Part shown: positions 1-6,237 of the stretch, one piece after another
How the letters are laid out: the number at the start of each line of letters is the position of its first letter
Position numbering within the stretch: the first letter of the stretch is position 1
Assembly (NCBI GenBank): GCA_937975725.1
Contig: CALJUL010000007.1
Coordinates: forward strand, 1 to 20,318
Source: an uncultured Pseudoxanthomonas sp.
GTDB lineage: Bacteria > Pseudomonadota > Gammaproteobacteria > Xanthomonadales > Xanthomonadaceae
DNA length: 20,318 nucleotides
Reading direction: 5' to 3'
Notes under the pieces: model-generated
The model's database searches: none
Told to the model about the DNA's origin: nothing
Seen by the model: the letters and a program-made list of their open reading frames with translations, nothing else
Translations under genes and position numbers: made by a program

Positions 1-69
1 GCTCCCACAGGGGGGACCACAAGGCGCGGCATGCCCTACACTTGCGCACCTTTTGCCGGTTCCGGTCAC

Positions 70-1326
70 GTGAACGCCGAATCCCCCGCCATCCCCGGCC
101 GCCGCGCCGCGCTGATCTTCATCTTCATCACCGTGCTGATCGACGTGCTGTCGTTCGGCGTGATCATTCCCGTGCTGCCGGGGCTGGTGCGCGAGTTCAC
201 CGGCGGCGATTTCGCCAAGGCGGCGTGGTGGGTGGGCACGTTCGGCATGCTGTTCGCCGCCATCCAGTTCGTCTGCACGCCCGTCCAGGGCACGCTGTCG
301 GACCGCTTCGGGCGGCGCCCGGTGATCCTGCTGTCGTGCCTGGGCCTGGGCATCGACTTCGTGCTGATGGCGCTGGCGCAGTCGTTGCCCTGGCTGCTGG
401 TGGCGCGCATCTTCTCCGGCGTGTTCTCGGCCAGCTTCACCACGGCCAACGCCTACATCGCCGACATCACCGCGCCGGAGAAGCGCGCGCAGGCGTTCGG
501 CATGATCGGCGCGGCGTTCGGCTTGGGGTTCATCATCGGCCCGATCATCGGCGGCCAACTCGGGGCCATCGGCCTGCGCTTGCCGTTCTGGTTCGCCGCG
601 GGGCTGGCGCTGCTGAACTTCCTCTACGGCCTGTTCGTGCTGCCGGAATCGCTGCCGAAGGAGCGCCGCACCGCGCGCTTCGACTGGTCGCACGCCAACC
701 CGGTCGGTTCGATGGTGCTGCTGAAGCGCTATCCGCAGGTGTTCGGCCTGGCCGCGGTGGTGCTGATCGCCAACCTAGCGCACTACGTGTATCCCAGCGT
801 GTTCGTGCTGTTCGCCGAATACCAGTACCAGTGGAACGAGCAGCAGGTCAGTTGGGTGCTGGCCGTGGTCGGCGTGTTCAGCGTGATCGTGCAGGCGGGC
901 CTGGTGGGGCGGGTAGTGCCGAAGTTCGGCGAGCGCCGCACGCTGCTGTTCGGGCTGGCCTGCGGCGTGGTCGGCTTCTGCATCTACGGCATGGCGGACG
1001 TGGGTTGGCTGTTCCTGCTCGGCCTGCCGATCAGTGCGCTGTGGGGCCTGGCGGGACCGGCCACGCAGGCGCTGATCACGCGCCAGGTCGGCGCGGACGT
1101 GCAGGGCCGCGTCCAGGGCGCGCTGATGAGCCTGGTCAGCCTAGCGGGCGTGGTGGGGCCGATGATGTTCGCGGGCACGTTCGCCTTGTTCATCGGCACG
1201 TCCGCGCCCGCGCACGTGCCGGGTGCGCCGTGGCTGCTGGCGGCGCTGCTGCTGGCGGTGGGCTGGATGGTGGGGTGGCGCTTCGCGCGGCCTGCGCCCG
1301 AGCGTGCGGCGGAAGCGGTCCACTAG
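70..1326 (+). CDS. TCR/Tet-family MFS efflux transporter
   Basis: Inner-membrane proton-coupled drug antiporter of the major facilitator superfamily, closest in appearance to TetA-type pumps. The 418-aa protein has about 12 hydrophobic segments. The first segment follows PGRRAALIF and includes the TCR-like stretch SFGVIIPVLPGLVREF. MFS motif A (GTLSDRFGRRP) lies at residues 74-84, between TM2 and TM3. The antiporter motif C glycines (FGLGFIIGPIIGG) sit in TM5. Length is normal for TetA (about 400 aa). The start is uncertain: the GTG at 70 gives MNAESPAIPGRR, close to the usual distance to TM1, but has no clear Shine-Dalgarno. An ATG at 31, with AAGG six bases upstream, would add 13 residues. 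The gene stands alone on the plus strand with no adjacent tetR-type regulator in view. The family assignment is firm; the substrate cannot be read from sequence, and tetracycline should not be assumed. Confidence 0.9.
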   Translation: MNAESPAIPGRRAALIFIFITVLIDVLSFGVIIPVLPGLVREFTGGDFAKAAWWVGTFGMLFAAIQFVCTPVQGTLSDRFGRRPVILLSCLGLGIDFVLMALAQSLPWLLVARIFSGVFSASFTTANAYIADITAPEKRAQAFGMIGAAFGLGFIIGPIIGGQLGAIGLRLPFWFAAGLALLNFLYGLFVLPESLPKERRTARFDWSHANPVGSMVLLKRYPQVFGLAAVVLIANLAHYVYPSVFVLFAEYQYQWNEQQVSWVLAVVGVFSVIVQAGLVGRVVPKFGERRTLLFGLACGVVGFCIYGMADVGWLFLLGLPISALWGLAGPATQALITRQVGADVQGRVQGALMSLVSLAGVVGPMMFAGTFALFIGTSAPAHVPGAPWLLAALLLAVGWMVGWRFARPAPERAAEAVH

Positions 1327-1411
1327 CGCCTGGCGCCGTTTGCCCGTCAGTCCAGTGCAGGCGGAGACCCGGCGCCTGGTCTTGCTCGGCTGGAGATCGA
1401 AGTCACCGGGC

Positions 1412-1427
1412 TCCCGCCTGCACGGGA
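1412..1427. repeat. short REP-like palindrome TCCCG-N6-CGGGA
   Basis: Small dyad (TCCCG CCTGCA CGGGA) in the spacer between the MFS gene and the PepSY gene, just ahead of the terminator hairpin. It resembles the widespread proteobacterial intergenic element of the form TTCCCGCCTGCGCGGGAA. A single copy is seen here, so calling it a dispersed repeat rests on general knowledge rather than on this window. Confidence 0.35.
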
Positions 1428-1439
1428 ACGACAGCGTAA

Positions 1440-1469
1440 GAAGAGGGCCGCCCGGAAGCGGCCTTCTTC
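1440..1469. terminator. bidirectional intrinsic terminator between convergent genes
   Basis: A 12-bp stem (GAAGAGGGCCGC / GCGGCCTTCTTC, with one G-U wobble) closes a 6-nt loop CCGGAA. The A/T-richer outer ends give T-rich tails in both directions, TTCTTC on the plus strand and CTCTTCTTA on the minus strand. It lies 114 nt after the MFS stop and 21 nt after the convergent PepSY-gene stop, the right place to end both transcripts. Confidence 0.75.
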
Positions 1470-1490
1470 GTCATGCATCGGCGTTCGTGC

Positions 1491-1949
1491 TCAATCGTTC
1501 TCGACGTGGATGATCTCGCCGGTATCGGCGGACAGGTGGATCTCGACGTCGTTGCCGTCGGCGCGCTCGGCCTCGGCCTTCCAGACGCCGTCGTCGAAAT
1601 CGACGTCGTGGACCTTCGAATAGCCCGCGGCGGCCAGCTTGGCCTTGACGTCGGCCTCGCTGAGGCTGGACACCAGCTTCTCGGCGATGACCTCGCCGGT
1701 GGTCGGGTTCACGCGCACGTCGACGCGGTCGCCGTTGGCGCTGGTGGCGTCGGTCTCCCACATGCCGTCCTCGAAATCGAGGTCGTCGATGCGGGTATAG
1801 CCCTTCTCCGCCAGCAGCGCGCGCACTTGCGGCTCCTTCAGCGCGTCCTTGCCGGCGGTGGGTGCGGGCGCCTGCGCGAAGGCGGTGCCGGCCAGCACGG
1901 CCAGCGCGGCGAACGCGAGCAGGCGGTGTCGAGTGTGGAAGGTCCTCAT
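1491..1949 (-). CDS. secreted protein with two PepSY-like repeats
   Basis: Small exported protein of 152 aa. Residues 1-25 form a Sec signal peptide (RHRLLAFAALAVLAG, cleavage after AFA at 25). The mature part is two homologous units of about 55 residues, 37-91 and 96-150. Both follow the pattern L-x(3)-V-[RK]-x-L-L/A-A-x-GY, D-[LV]-DF-[ED]-DG-x-W, then a DRVDV/NDVEI strand and TGE[VI]I. This is the PepSY/PepSY_2 fold, usually found in periplasmic proteins that bind or inhibit peptidases or sense the envelope. The ATG at 1949 was chosen over an upstream in-frame start at 2018 because AGGAGA lies seven bases before it and the signal peptide then begins at residue 1. The acidic mature protein is probably periplasmic. 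Its molecular role is unknown. It is monocistronic and ends at the shared terminator. Confidence 0.85.
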   Translation of the reverse strand: MRTFHTRHRLLAFAALAVLAGTAFAQAPAPTAGKDALKEPQVRALLAEKGYTRIDDLDFEDGMWETDATSANGDRVDVRVNPTTGEVIAEKLVSSLSEADVKAKLAAAGYSKVHDVDFDDGVWKAEAERADGNDVEIHLSADTGEIIHVEND

Positions 1950-2106
1950 GGGAATCTCCTGCAAGGGGGGAGTGTCGATCCTTGCGCGGGCCGCCTCAGC
2001 CGCGGGTGAATTCCGCACGCGGGAACTGAATGCTCCACGCAGCCTTCACCTGCATGAGCCGCATGCAAACGGAGGCGTCTTTCGCCGCCGTGTGCAGCGC
2101 CCGCAC

Positions 2107-3285
2107 TCACGCCCGGCGCAGTACCAGCAGCGTCGCCACGCCGGCCAGCAAGCCCCAGAACGCCGAGCCGATGCCGGCCAGCGACAGCCCGGACGCGGTG
2201 ACCAGGAAGGTGACCAGCGCCGGTTCGCGCTCGGATTCCTCGCGCAGGGCGGCGGCCAGGCTGTTGCCGATGGTGCCCAGCAAGGCGATGCCGGCGATGG
2301 CGACGATGAGTTCACGCGGGAAGGCCGCGAACAGCGCCGCCACGGTGGCGCCGAACAGGCCCACGACCAGGTAGAACACGCCGGCCGCGACCGCCGCCAC
2401 GTAGCGGCGATCAGGGTCCTCGTGCGCTTCGCGGCCCATGCAGATCGCCGCGGTGATCGCCGCCAGGTTGAGCGCGAACGCGCCGAACGGCGCCAGCAGC
2501 AGCGTCGCCACGCCGGTCCAGCCGACCGCCGGCGAGACCGGCACCGCGTAGCCGGACGCGCGGATCACCGCCACCCCGGGTACGTTCTGCGAGGCCATGG
2601 TGACCAGGAACAGCGGCAGGGCGATGCCGGCGACCGCGGCGAAGGAGAGCGTGGGCGCGACGAAGATCGGCCGGGCCAGGCGCAGCGACAGTCCGTCCAT
2701 GCCCAGCAACCCCAACCCGGTGGCGAACGCGATGCCCACCAGCAGGGTCAGGATCACCGCGTAGCGCGGCAGCAATCGGCGCGCGGCCAGGTACACCGCG
2801 AACATCGTCAGCACCATGCCGAGCTGGGTTTTCATCGCCGCGAAGGCGTCCAGGCCGAACCGCAGCAGCACCCCGCCCAGCATGCCGGAGGCCAGCGATA
2901 TCGGGATGCGGCTGATCATGCGCTCGAAGAAGCCGGAGAACCCGGCCAGCGCGATCATCGCCGCCGACAGCAGGAACGCACCGACCGCATCGGACAGCGG
3001 TACGCCCGCGGCGCTGCCGATCAGCATCGCCGCGCCCGGGGTGGACCACGCGGTCACCACCGGCATGCGGTAGCGCAGCGACAGGCCGATGCAGGTCGCG
3101 CCCATGCCCAGCCCCAGCGCCCACATCCACGAGCTGATCTGTTCCGGGCTGGCGCCCAGCGACTGCGCGGCCTGGAACACGATCACCGCCGAACTGGCGA
3201 AGCCCACCAGCACGGTGACGAAGCCGGCGGCGACGGCCGACAGCGAGAGGTCCTTCAGCAGATGGCGGCGCGGCACGGGATCCAT
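2107..3285 (-). CDS. benE: BenE-family transporter (benzoate/H+ symporter family)
   Basis: Polytopic inner-membrane protein of 392 aa, matching the BenE family (about 390-400 aa, 11-12 TM helices). Recognisable stretches are the first helix (LSLSAVAAGFVTVLVGFASS), the TAWSTPGAAML segment typical of BenE/NAT-type carriers, the PISLASGMLGGVLLRFG helix, and LFLVTMASQNVPGVAVIRASGY in the middle. The family prototype imports benzoate with protons. No benzoate-degradation genes lie nearby, so the substrate is open. The start is uncertain: the ATG at 3285 (MDPVPRRH) is used here, while a GTG at 3303 adds six residues but has GGGGGAA directly against it. A REP element ends only about 30 nt upstream of the start, so the promoter lies inside or beyond the repeat island. 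Confidence 0.88.
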   Translation of the reverse strand: MDPVPRRHLLKDLSLSAVAAGFVTVLVGFASSAVIVFQAAQSLGASPEQISSWMWALGLGMGATCIGLSLRYRMPVVTAWSTPGAAMLIGSAAGVPLSDAVGAFLLSAAMIALAGFSGFFERMISRIPISLASGMLGGVLLRFGLDAFAAMKTQLGMVLTMFAVYLAARRLLPRYAVILTLLVGIAFATGLGLLGMDGLSLRLARPIFVAPTLSFAAVAGIALPLFLVTMASQNVPGVAVIRASGYAVPVSPAVGWTGVATLLLAPFGAFALNLAAITAAICMGREAHEDPDRRYVAAVAAGVFYLVVGLFGATVAALFAAFPRELIVAIAGIALLGTIGNSLAAALREESEREPALVTFLVTASGLSLAGIGSAFWGLLAGVATLLVLRRA

Positions 3286-3315
3286 GCGCCCATTGTCGCC
3301 CACTTCCCCCGCCCC

Positions 3316-3340
3316 GTAGGAGCGACGTCAGTCGCGACCG
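3316..3340 (+). repeat. GTAG-headed REP palindrome, copy 1
   Basis: A 25-bp element with head GTAGGA, stem-loop GCGAC-GTCA-GTCGC and tail GACCG. The architecture (GTAG head followed by an imperfect palindrome) matches REPs that RAYT transposases mobilise in Stenotrophomonas and its relatives. That link is established family knowledge; no RAYT gene is present in this window. Confidence 0.8.
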
Positions 3341-3370
3341 GATTGCTGGAAAGCATCAGACGCAGATCAA

Positions 3371-3445
3371 CACGGATTTGCACGGATCGACACGGATTGC
3401 GCCGGATCAGCAGCTTCCATCCGTGCCGATCCGGGCCGATCCGTG
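3371..3445. repeat. inverted array of CACGGAT heptamers, 10-bp period (array 1)
   Basis: The left arm has CACGGAT at 3371, 3381 and 3391 and a variant GCCGGAT at 3401. The right arm has the complement ATCCGTG at 3419, ATCCGGG at 3429 and ATCCGTG at 3439. Every unit is 7 bp plus a 3-bp spacer, so the period is exactly 10 bp, with an 11-bp centre. It follows REP copy 1 after a short linker. It can fold as a long cruciform or hairpin, or present sites on one face of the helix. Confidence 0.8.
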
Positions 3446-3516
3446 TTTCCAGCCGCTTTTTGCCCATCCGCTCGCAGCCAGGTTCCTAGCCCCCGGCCAC
3501 GTCCGCCGCATCTGTC

Positions 3517-3541
3517 GTGGGAGCGACGTCAGTCGCGACCG
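3517..3541 (+). repeat. GTAG-type REP palindrome, copy 2 (GTGG head)
   Basis: Same orientation as copy 1 and identical except that the head reads GTGG rather than GTAG. The stem-loop is GCGAC-GTCA-GTCGC. The linker after it (GGGCTGCGGGAAAGCAT) matches the linker of copy 1 (GGATTGCTGGAAAGCAT), so REP, linker and array have been duplicated as one unit. Confidence 0.8.
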
Positions 3542-3561
3542 GGCTGCGGGAAAGCATTGGG

Positions 3562-3635
3562 CACGGATCAATGCGGACAACCGCGGATCAGAACCTTCAA
3601 CCGTGTTCATCCGTGCGAATCCGCGTCGATCCGCG
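3562..3635. repeat. inverted array of CACGGAT-like heptamers, 10-bp period (array 2)
   Basis: The left arm has CACGGAT at 3562, TGCGGAC at 3572 and CGCGGAT at 3582. The right arm has AACCGTG at 3599, ATCCGTG at 3609, ATCCGCG at 3619 and ATCCGCG at 3629. Unit and spacer again give a strict 10-bp period. The sequence has diverged from array 1, but several changes are matched in both arms (CACGGAT to CGCGGAT against ATCCGTG to ATCCGCG). That suggests the pairing, and not only the sequence, is maintained. Confidence 0.78.
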
Positions 3636-3658
3636 TTTCCAGGGTGCCTCCGTTCCTG

Positions 3659-3683
3659 CGGTCGCGACTGACGTCGCTCCTAC
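3659..3683 (-). repeat. GTAG-headed REP palindrome, copy 3 (inverted)
   Basis: Perfect reverse complement of copy 1. On the minus strand its head GTAGG joins the end of mgsA, and the TAG inside GTAGG (3682-3680) is the stop codon of that gene. Confidence 0.82.
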
Positions 3684-4552
3684 GGGGAGCGGCGTTTGCC
3701 GACGGCGGCGCACCAGCGGCGGGCGACGGCGGGGGAGGTCATGCAGACGGCTTCGTCGGTCACGGTGGTGACGGCGCGCTCCAGCAACTGGATGTCGGCC
3801 TCGTGCTGGCGCGCCACGTGCGGGTCCTCGAAGAACACCACGCGCTGGCAGCGGCGCTCCAGCACCCGGTCGGCGATCTGCGCGTCGCCGCCCAGCGGGC
3901 CGCTCTGGAAGCACTCCACCCACGGCGCGTCCTGCGGCCAGCCGCGGCTCCAGGCCAGCTCGTTGAGGCGCTGGCCGGTGGTGCCGGTGGCCATGCGGTG
4001 GGCGAAGCGCGACAGCAGGTCGAAATGGTCCGCGGCGAATTCCAGCATCCGCGGCTTCATGGCGTCGTGCGCGATCAGCGCCAGCGTCTGCGATTCCAGC
4101 GCGTGGAAACGGTCGGCGCCCGGGTCCGGCGCCAGCCCGGCGTGGATGCGCTCCATCTCCACCCAGTCGCGCGCCGAGGCCACGGTGGACAGGAACGGCT
4201 TGCCGTGGATCACGCACTGGCGCTTCAGCGCCACCGCTTCGGGGAAGATCGAGGACGGGTCCACCGGGTCGATGAAATAGATCGCGCCGTCGAGATGGCG
4301 CTCGGCGCCTTCCAGCCCCACCACTTCGGCCACCAGCTTCATCAGCCCGCCGTCGCGGCCGTAGGGGTAGCGCTTCAGCGGATCGTAGCCACGCAGCATG
4401 CCGGCCGCGACGATGGCGTCGTGGGTGCGGCCCACCGCGTGCAGGCCCAGCCCCAGTTCGCGGATGCCGGGCTCGCAGGCGCGCAGCCAGCGGAACAGCG
4501 CGGCGTCCTCGGTGTGGTGGTGCAGGCGGTTGGCGGCCAGTCCCAGGCGCAT
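3680..4552 (-). CDS. mgsA: two-domain methylglyoxal synthase (tandem MGS-like domains)
   Basis: Converts dihydroxyacetone phosphate to methylglyoxal and phosphate in the cytoplasm. The protein is 290 aa, about twice the usual 150. The C-terminal half (about 155-284) carries the full active site by comparison with E. coli MgsA: H162-D163 and K166 (IAHDAMK), ATGTTG at 188-193, GPLGGD with catalytic D223 (E. coli D71), FFEDP with D243 (D91), H250 (H98) and D253 (D101). The N-terminal half (1-138) aligns to the same fold but is degenerate. D67 (GRD) and D95 (YFIDP) are kept, H19-D20 are replaced by N8-R9, H98 by I102, and D101 by E105. The first domain may regulate, tetramerise or bind phosphate. 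No good Shine-Dalgarno precedes the ATG at 4552. The stop codon lies inside a REP. Confidence 0.85.
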   Translation of the reverse strand: MRLGLAANRLHHHTEDAALFRWLRACEPGIRELGLGLHAVGRTHDAIVAAGMLRGYDPLKRYPYGRDGGLMKLVAEVVGLEGAERHLDGAIYFIDPVDPSSIFPEAVALKRQCVIHGKPFLSTVASARDWVEMERIHAGLAPDPGADRFHALESQTLALIAHDAMKPRMLEFAADHFDLLSRFAHRMATGTTGQRLNELAWSRGWPQDAPWVECFQSGPLGGDAQIADRVLERRCQRVVFFEDPHVARQHEADIQLLERAVTTVTDEAVCMTSPAVARRWCAAVGKRRSP

Positions 4553-4634
4553 GGCGGAGGCGGAAGTCGGGCGGACCGACAGTCTAAGCGAGATGCCGGC
4601 GCGGGATGGGACGATGCGATCCGGCGGCGGCGGC

Positions 4635-4662
4635 TTTCCCGTCCGCGCGCTCGTTCTAGAAT
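4635..4662 (+). promoter_or_regulatory. candidate sigma-70 promoter of the alcohol dehydrogenase gene
   Basis: TAGAAT (4657-4662) matches the -10 consensus at five of six positions. TTTCCC (4635-4640) is a weak -35, 16 bp upstream. It sits 30 nt before the ADH start, in the divergent spacer with mgsA. No operator is obvious. Confidence 0.4.
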
Positions 4663-4692
4663 CCCGGTCCCGTTCCCATGCCGGAGATTCCC

Positions 4693-5745
4693 ATGAGCCA
4701 GGCCCGCGGCTACGCCGCCCTTTCGCCCGAACAACCGCTGGCCGCGTTCGCCTTCGAGCGCCGCGAGCCCGGCCCGCACGACGTGCGCATCGACATCCTC
4801 TACTGCGGGGTGTGCCATTCGGACCTGCACACCGCGCGCAACGAATGGAACAACACCCTGTACCCGTCCGTGCCCGGGCACGAGATCGTCGGCCGCGTCG
4901 GCGCCGTCGGCAGCGCGGTGACGGCCTTCGCGGTCGGCGACATCGCCGGCGTCGGCTGCATCGTGGATAGTTGCCGCCAGTGCGGCTCCTGCCGTGAGGG
5001 CGAGGAGCAGTACTGCGAGGCCGGCTTCACCGGCACCTACAACGGCCCGCTGTTCGGCGGCGGCCCCAACACCTACGGCGGCTATTCCGACCGCATCGTG
5101 GTGGACGAGAAGTACGTGTTGAAGATCCGCCACGACCGGGCGCAACTGGCCGCGGTGGCGCCGCTGCTGTGCGCCGGCATCACCACGTATTCGCCGCTGG
5201 CGCACTGGAAGGTCGGCCCGGGCAGCAAGGTCGGCGTGGTCGGCCTGGGCGGGCTGGGCCACATGGCGGTGAAGATTGCCAAGGCGATGGGCGCGCACGT
5301 GGTGCTGTTCACCACCTCGGCCGGCAAGCGCGACGACGCGCTGCGCCTGGGCGCCGACGAAGTGGTGGTGTCGAAGGACGCCGCGCAGATGGCCGCGCAG
5401 GGCAACCGGCTGGACTTCATCGTCAACACGGTGGCCGCGCCGCATGACCTGGACCCGTTCCTCAACGCGCTGCGGCGCGACGGCACGATGGCGCTGGTCG
5501 GCGCGCCCGACCATGCGCACCCGTCGCCGACCGTGTTCAACCTGATCCTCAAGCGCCGCGCCCTGGCCGGCTCGCTGATCGGCGGCATCCGTGAGACCCA
5601 GGAAATGCTGGATTTCTGCGCGCGGCACGGCATCGTCGCCGACATCGAGACCATCCGCATGGACGAGATCAACACCGCCTACGAGCGCATGCTGAAGGGC
5701 GACGTGAAGTACCGTTTCGTCATCGACATGGCGACGTTGGGGTAG
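4693..5745 (+). CDS. yahK: YahK-type NAD(P)-dependent zinc alcohol dehydrogenase / aldehyde reductase
   Basis: Cytosolic medium-chain dehydrogenase of 350 aa, of the cinnamyl-alcohol-dehydrogenase/YahK group, reducing aldehydes with NADPH. Catalytic zinc ligands are C41 (GVCHSD), H63-E64 (PGHE) and C160 (LLCAGITTYSPL). Structural zinc ligands are C94, C97, C100 and C108. The Rossmann motif is GLGGLG at 184-189. The residues after the second strand (TTSAGKR) are Ser, Lys and Arg rather than Asp, which favours NADPH. Domain order is ADH_N then ADH_zinc_N, and the length is normal. The ATG at 4693 is preceded by GGAG at a good distance, so the in-frame ATG at 4678 is unlikely. Divergent from mgsA. 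E. coli YahK acts on broad aldehydes, so a part in methylglyoxal or aldehyde clearance is possible but is inference. The symbol is by family resemblance. Confidence 0.9.
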   Translation: MSQARGYAALSPEQPLAAFAFERREPGPHDVRIDILYCGVCHSDLHTARNEWNNTLYPSVPGHEIVGRVGAVGSAVTAFAVGDIAGVGCIVDSCRQCGSCREGEEQYCEAGFTGTYNGPLFGGGPNTYGGYSDRIVVDEKYVLKIRHDRAQLAAVAPLLCAGITTYSPLAHWKVGPGSKVGVVGLGGLGHMAVKIAKAMGAHVVLFTTSAGKRDDALRLGADEVVVSKDAAQMAAQGNRLDFIVNTVAAPHDLDPFLNALRRDGTMALVGAPDHAHPSPTVFNLILKRRALAGSLIGGIRETQEMLDFCARHGIVADIETIRMDEINTAYERMLKGDVKYRFVIDMATLG

Positions 5746-5826
5746 GAAGACGCGGGCGGGCGCATCGCCTGTTCGCCTGGTGTGGGTTGGCGTCGGGCGG
5801 TGGCTTTCCCTCTCGCTTTATCTGCC

Positions 5827-5920
5827 GTGGGAGCGACGTGAGTCGCGACCCTGCACTCCGCGCGCAAGCGCTGCTTGGTCGCTCGCACAAAATCTCAGTC
5901 GCGACTCACGTCGCTCCCGC
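5827..5920. repeat. REP doublet in inverted orientation (REPIN)
   Basis: Two REPs (5827-5850 plus, 5897-5920 minus) share a perfect 21-bp inverted match (5829-5849 with 5898-5918) around a 48-nt middle. The core palindrome is GCGAC-GTGA-GTCGC, so the tetraloop differs from the copies near mgsA while the stem is unchanged. Inverted REP pairs with a short spacer are the usual REPIN form. The head is GTGG on one side and GCGG on the other instead of GTAG, which suggests decay of the head. Confidence 0.78.
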
Positions 5921-5974
5921 AGGCGCAGAAAGTGCGAACGAAGCTGGGAGTCATGTCCCTGCGAAGCAGGCCAG

Positions 5975-6007
5975 GGAAGCGATGACAGCGCTTCCGTCAT
6001 TGCTTCC
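5975..6007. repeat. stem-loop GGAAGCGATGAC / GTCATTGCTTCC
   Basis: Twelve-base-pair stem with one G-U pair and a 9-nt loop AGCGCTTCC. A short palindrome (CATGCC-GGA-GGCATG, 6007-6021) follows directly. It lies in the gene-free spacer. It could be a terminator-like or RNA structure, but no T-tract follows. A related, degenerate version is present at 6182-6209. Confidence 0.5.
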
Positions 6008-6075
6008 ATGCCGGAGGCATGGGCGCGGCGATATTCCGCGGGTGCGGGATCGTGCCGGATACACCCGGTGTTTCC

Positions 6076-6099
6076 GGTTGCGACTTGCGTCGCTCCTAC
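6076..6099 (-). repeat. GTAG-headed REP palindrome, single copy
   Basis: On the minus strand it reads GTAGGA followed by GCGAC-GCAA-GTCGC and an AACC tail. It is the third tetraloop version in the window (GTCA, GTGA, GCAA) on an unchanged GCGAC/GTCGC stem. Confidence 0.75.
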
Positions 6100-6180
6100 A
6101 GAAGCGGGTGAGGGGCAGGCGAACGGGCTTCCGCAGGGAGACAGCAAGCAAGAGCTGCCTCCTCGCGGAACAGTCGCGAG

Positions 6181-6237
6181 TGCGATGGCAACGGCGCCTT
6201 CGTCATTGCCCCCTTACCCAAGCCAGTTTCCATCGCA
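6181..6237. repeat. inverted repeat just beyond the gltD stop
   Basis: TGCGATGG (6181-6188) and CCATCGCA (6230-6237) are a perfect 8-bp inverted pair. Inside, GCGATGGC and GTCATTGC resemble the arms of the stem-loop at 5975-6007. It sits 26-82 nt beyond the gltD stop on its downstream side. A role in ending or stabilising the gltBD transcript is possible. No T-tract was found. Confidence 0.35.

Larger units (their letters stand above)
3312..3687. repeat. 376-bp repeat island bounded by 29-bp perfect inverted repeats
   Basis: The gene-free stretch between benE and mgsA is almost wholly repeat-derived. Positions 3312-3340 and 3659-3687 are perfect 29-bp inverted copies (CCCCGTAGG followed by the REP core, reading inward from each end). 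Inside lie a third REP at 3517-3541 and two inverted arrays of a 7-mer. No ORF with plausible coding character is present. No target-site duplication is obvious. The right boundary overlaps the last codons and stop of mgsA. This could be a non-autonomous REP-derived (REPIN or MITE-like) element, or independent REPs that landed close together. Confidence 0.6.

Noticed and set aside
31..69. MFS transporter start at ATG 31
   Set aside because: It has a fair AAGG site and cannot be excluded, but it adds a 13-residue segment (MPYTCAPFAGSGH) not expected before TM1 in this family. The GTG at 70 is preferred with moderate confidence.
1849..3489. A 546-codon plus-strand open frame over benE
   Set aside because: Same GC-bias effect. 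It crosses the benE start region and REPs, and its translation is Arg/Gln/His-rich without recognisable features.
3371..3635. CRISPR-like periodic repeats
   Set aside because: Units are 7 bp on a 10-bp period and the arms are inverted. There are no 25-37-bp repeats with unique spacers and no cas genes.
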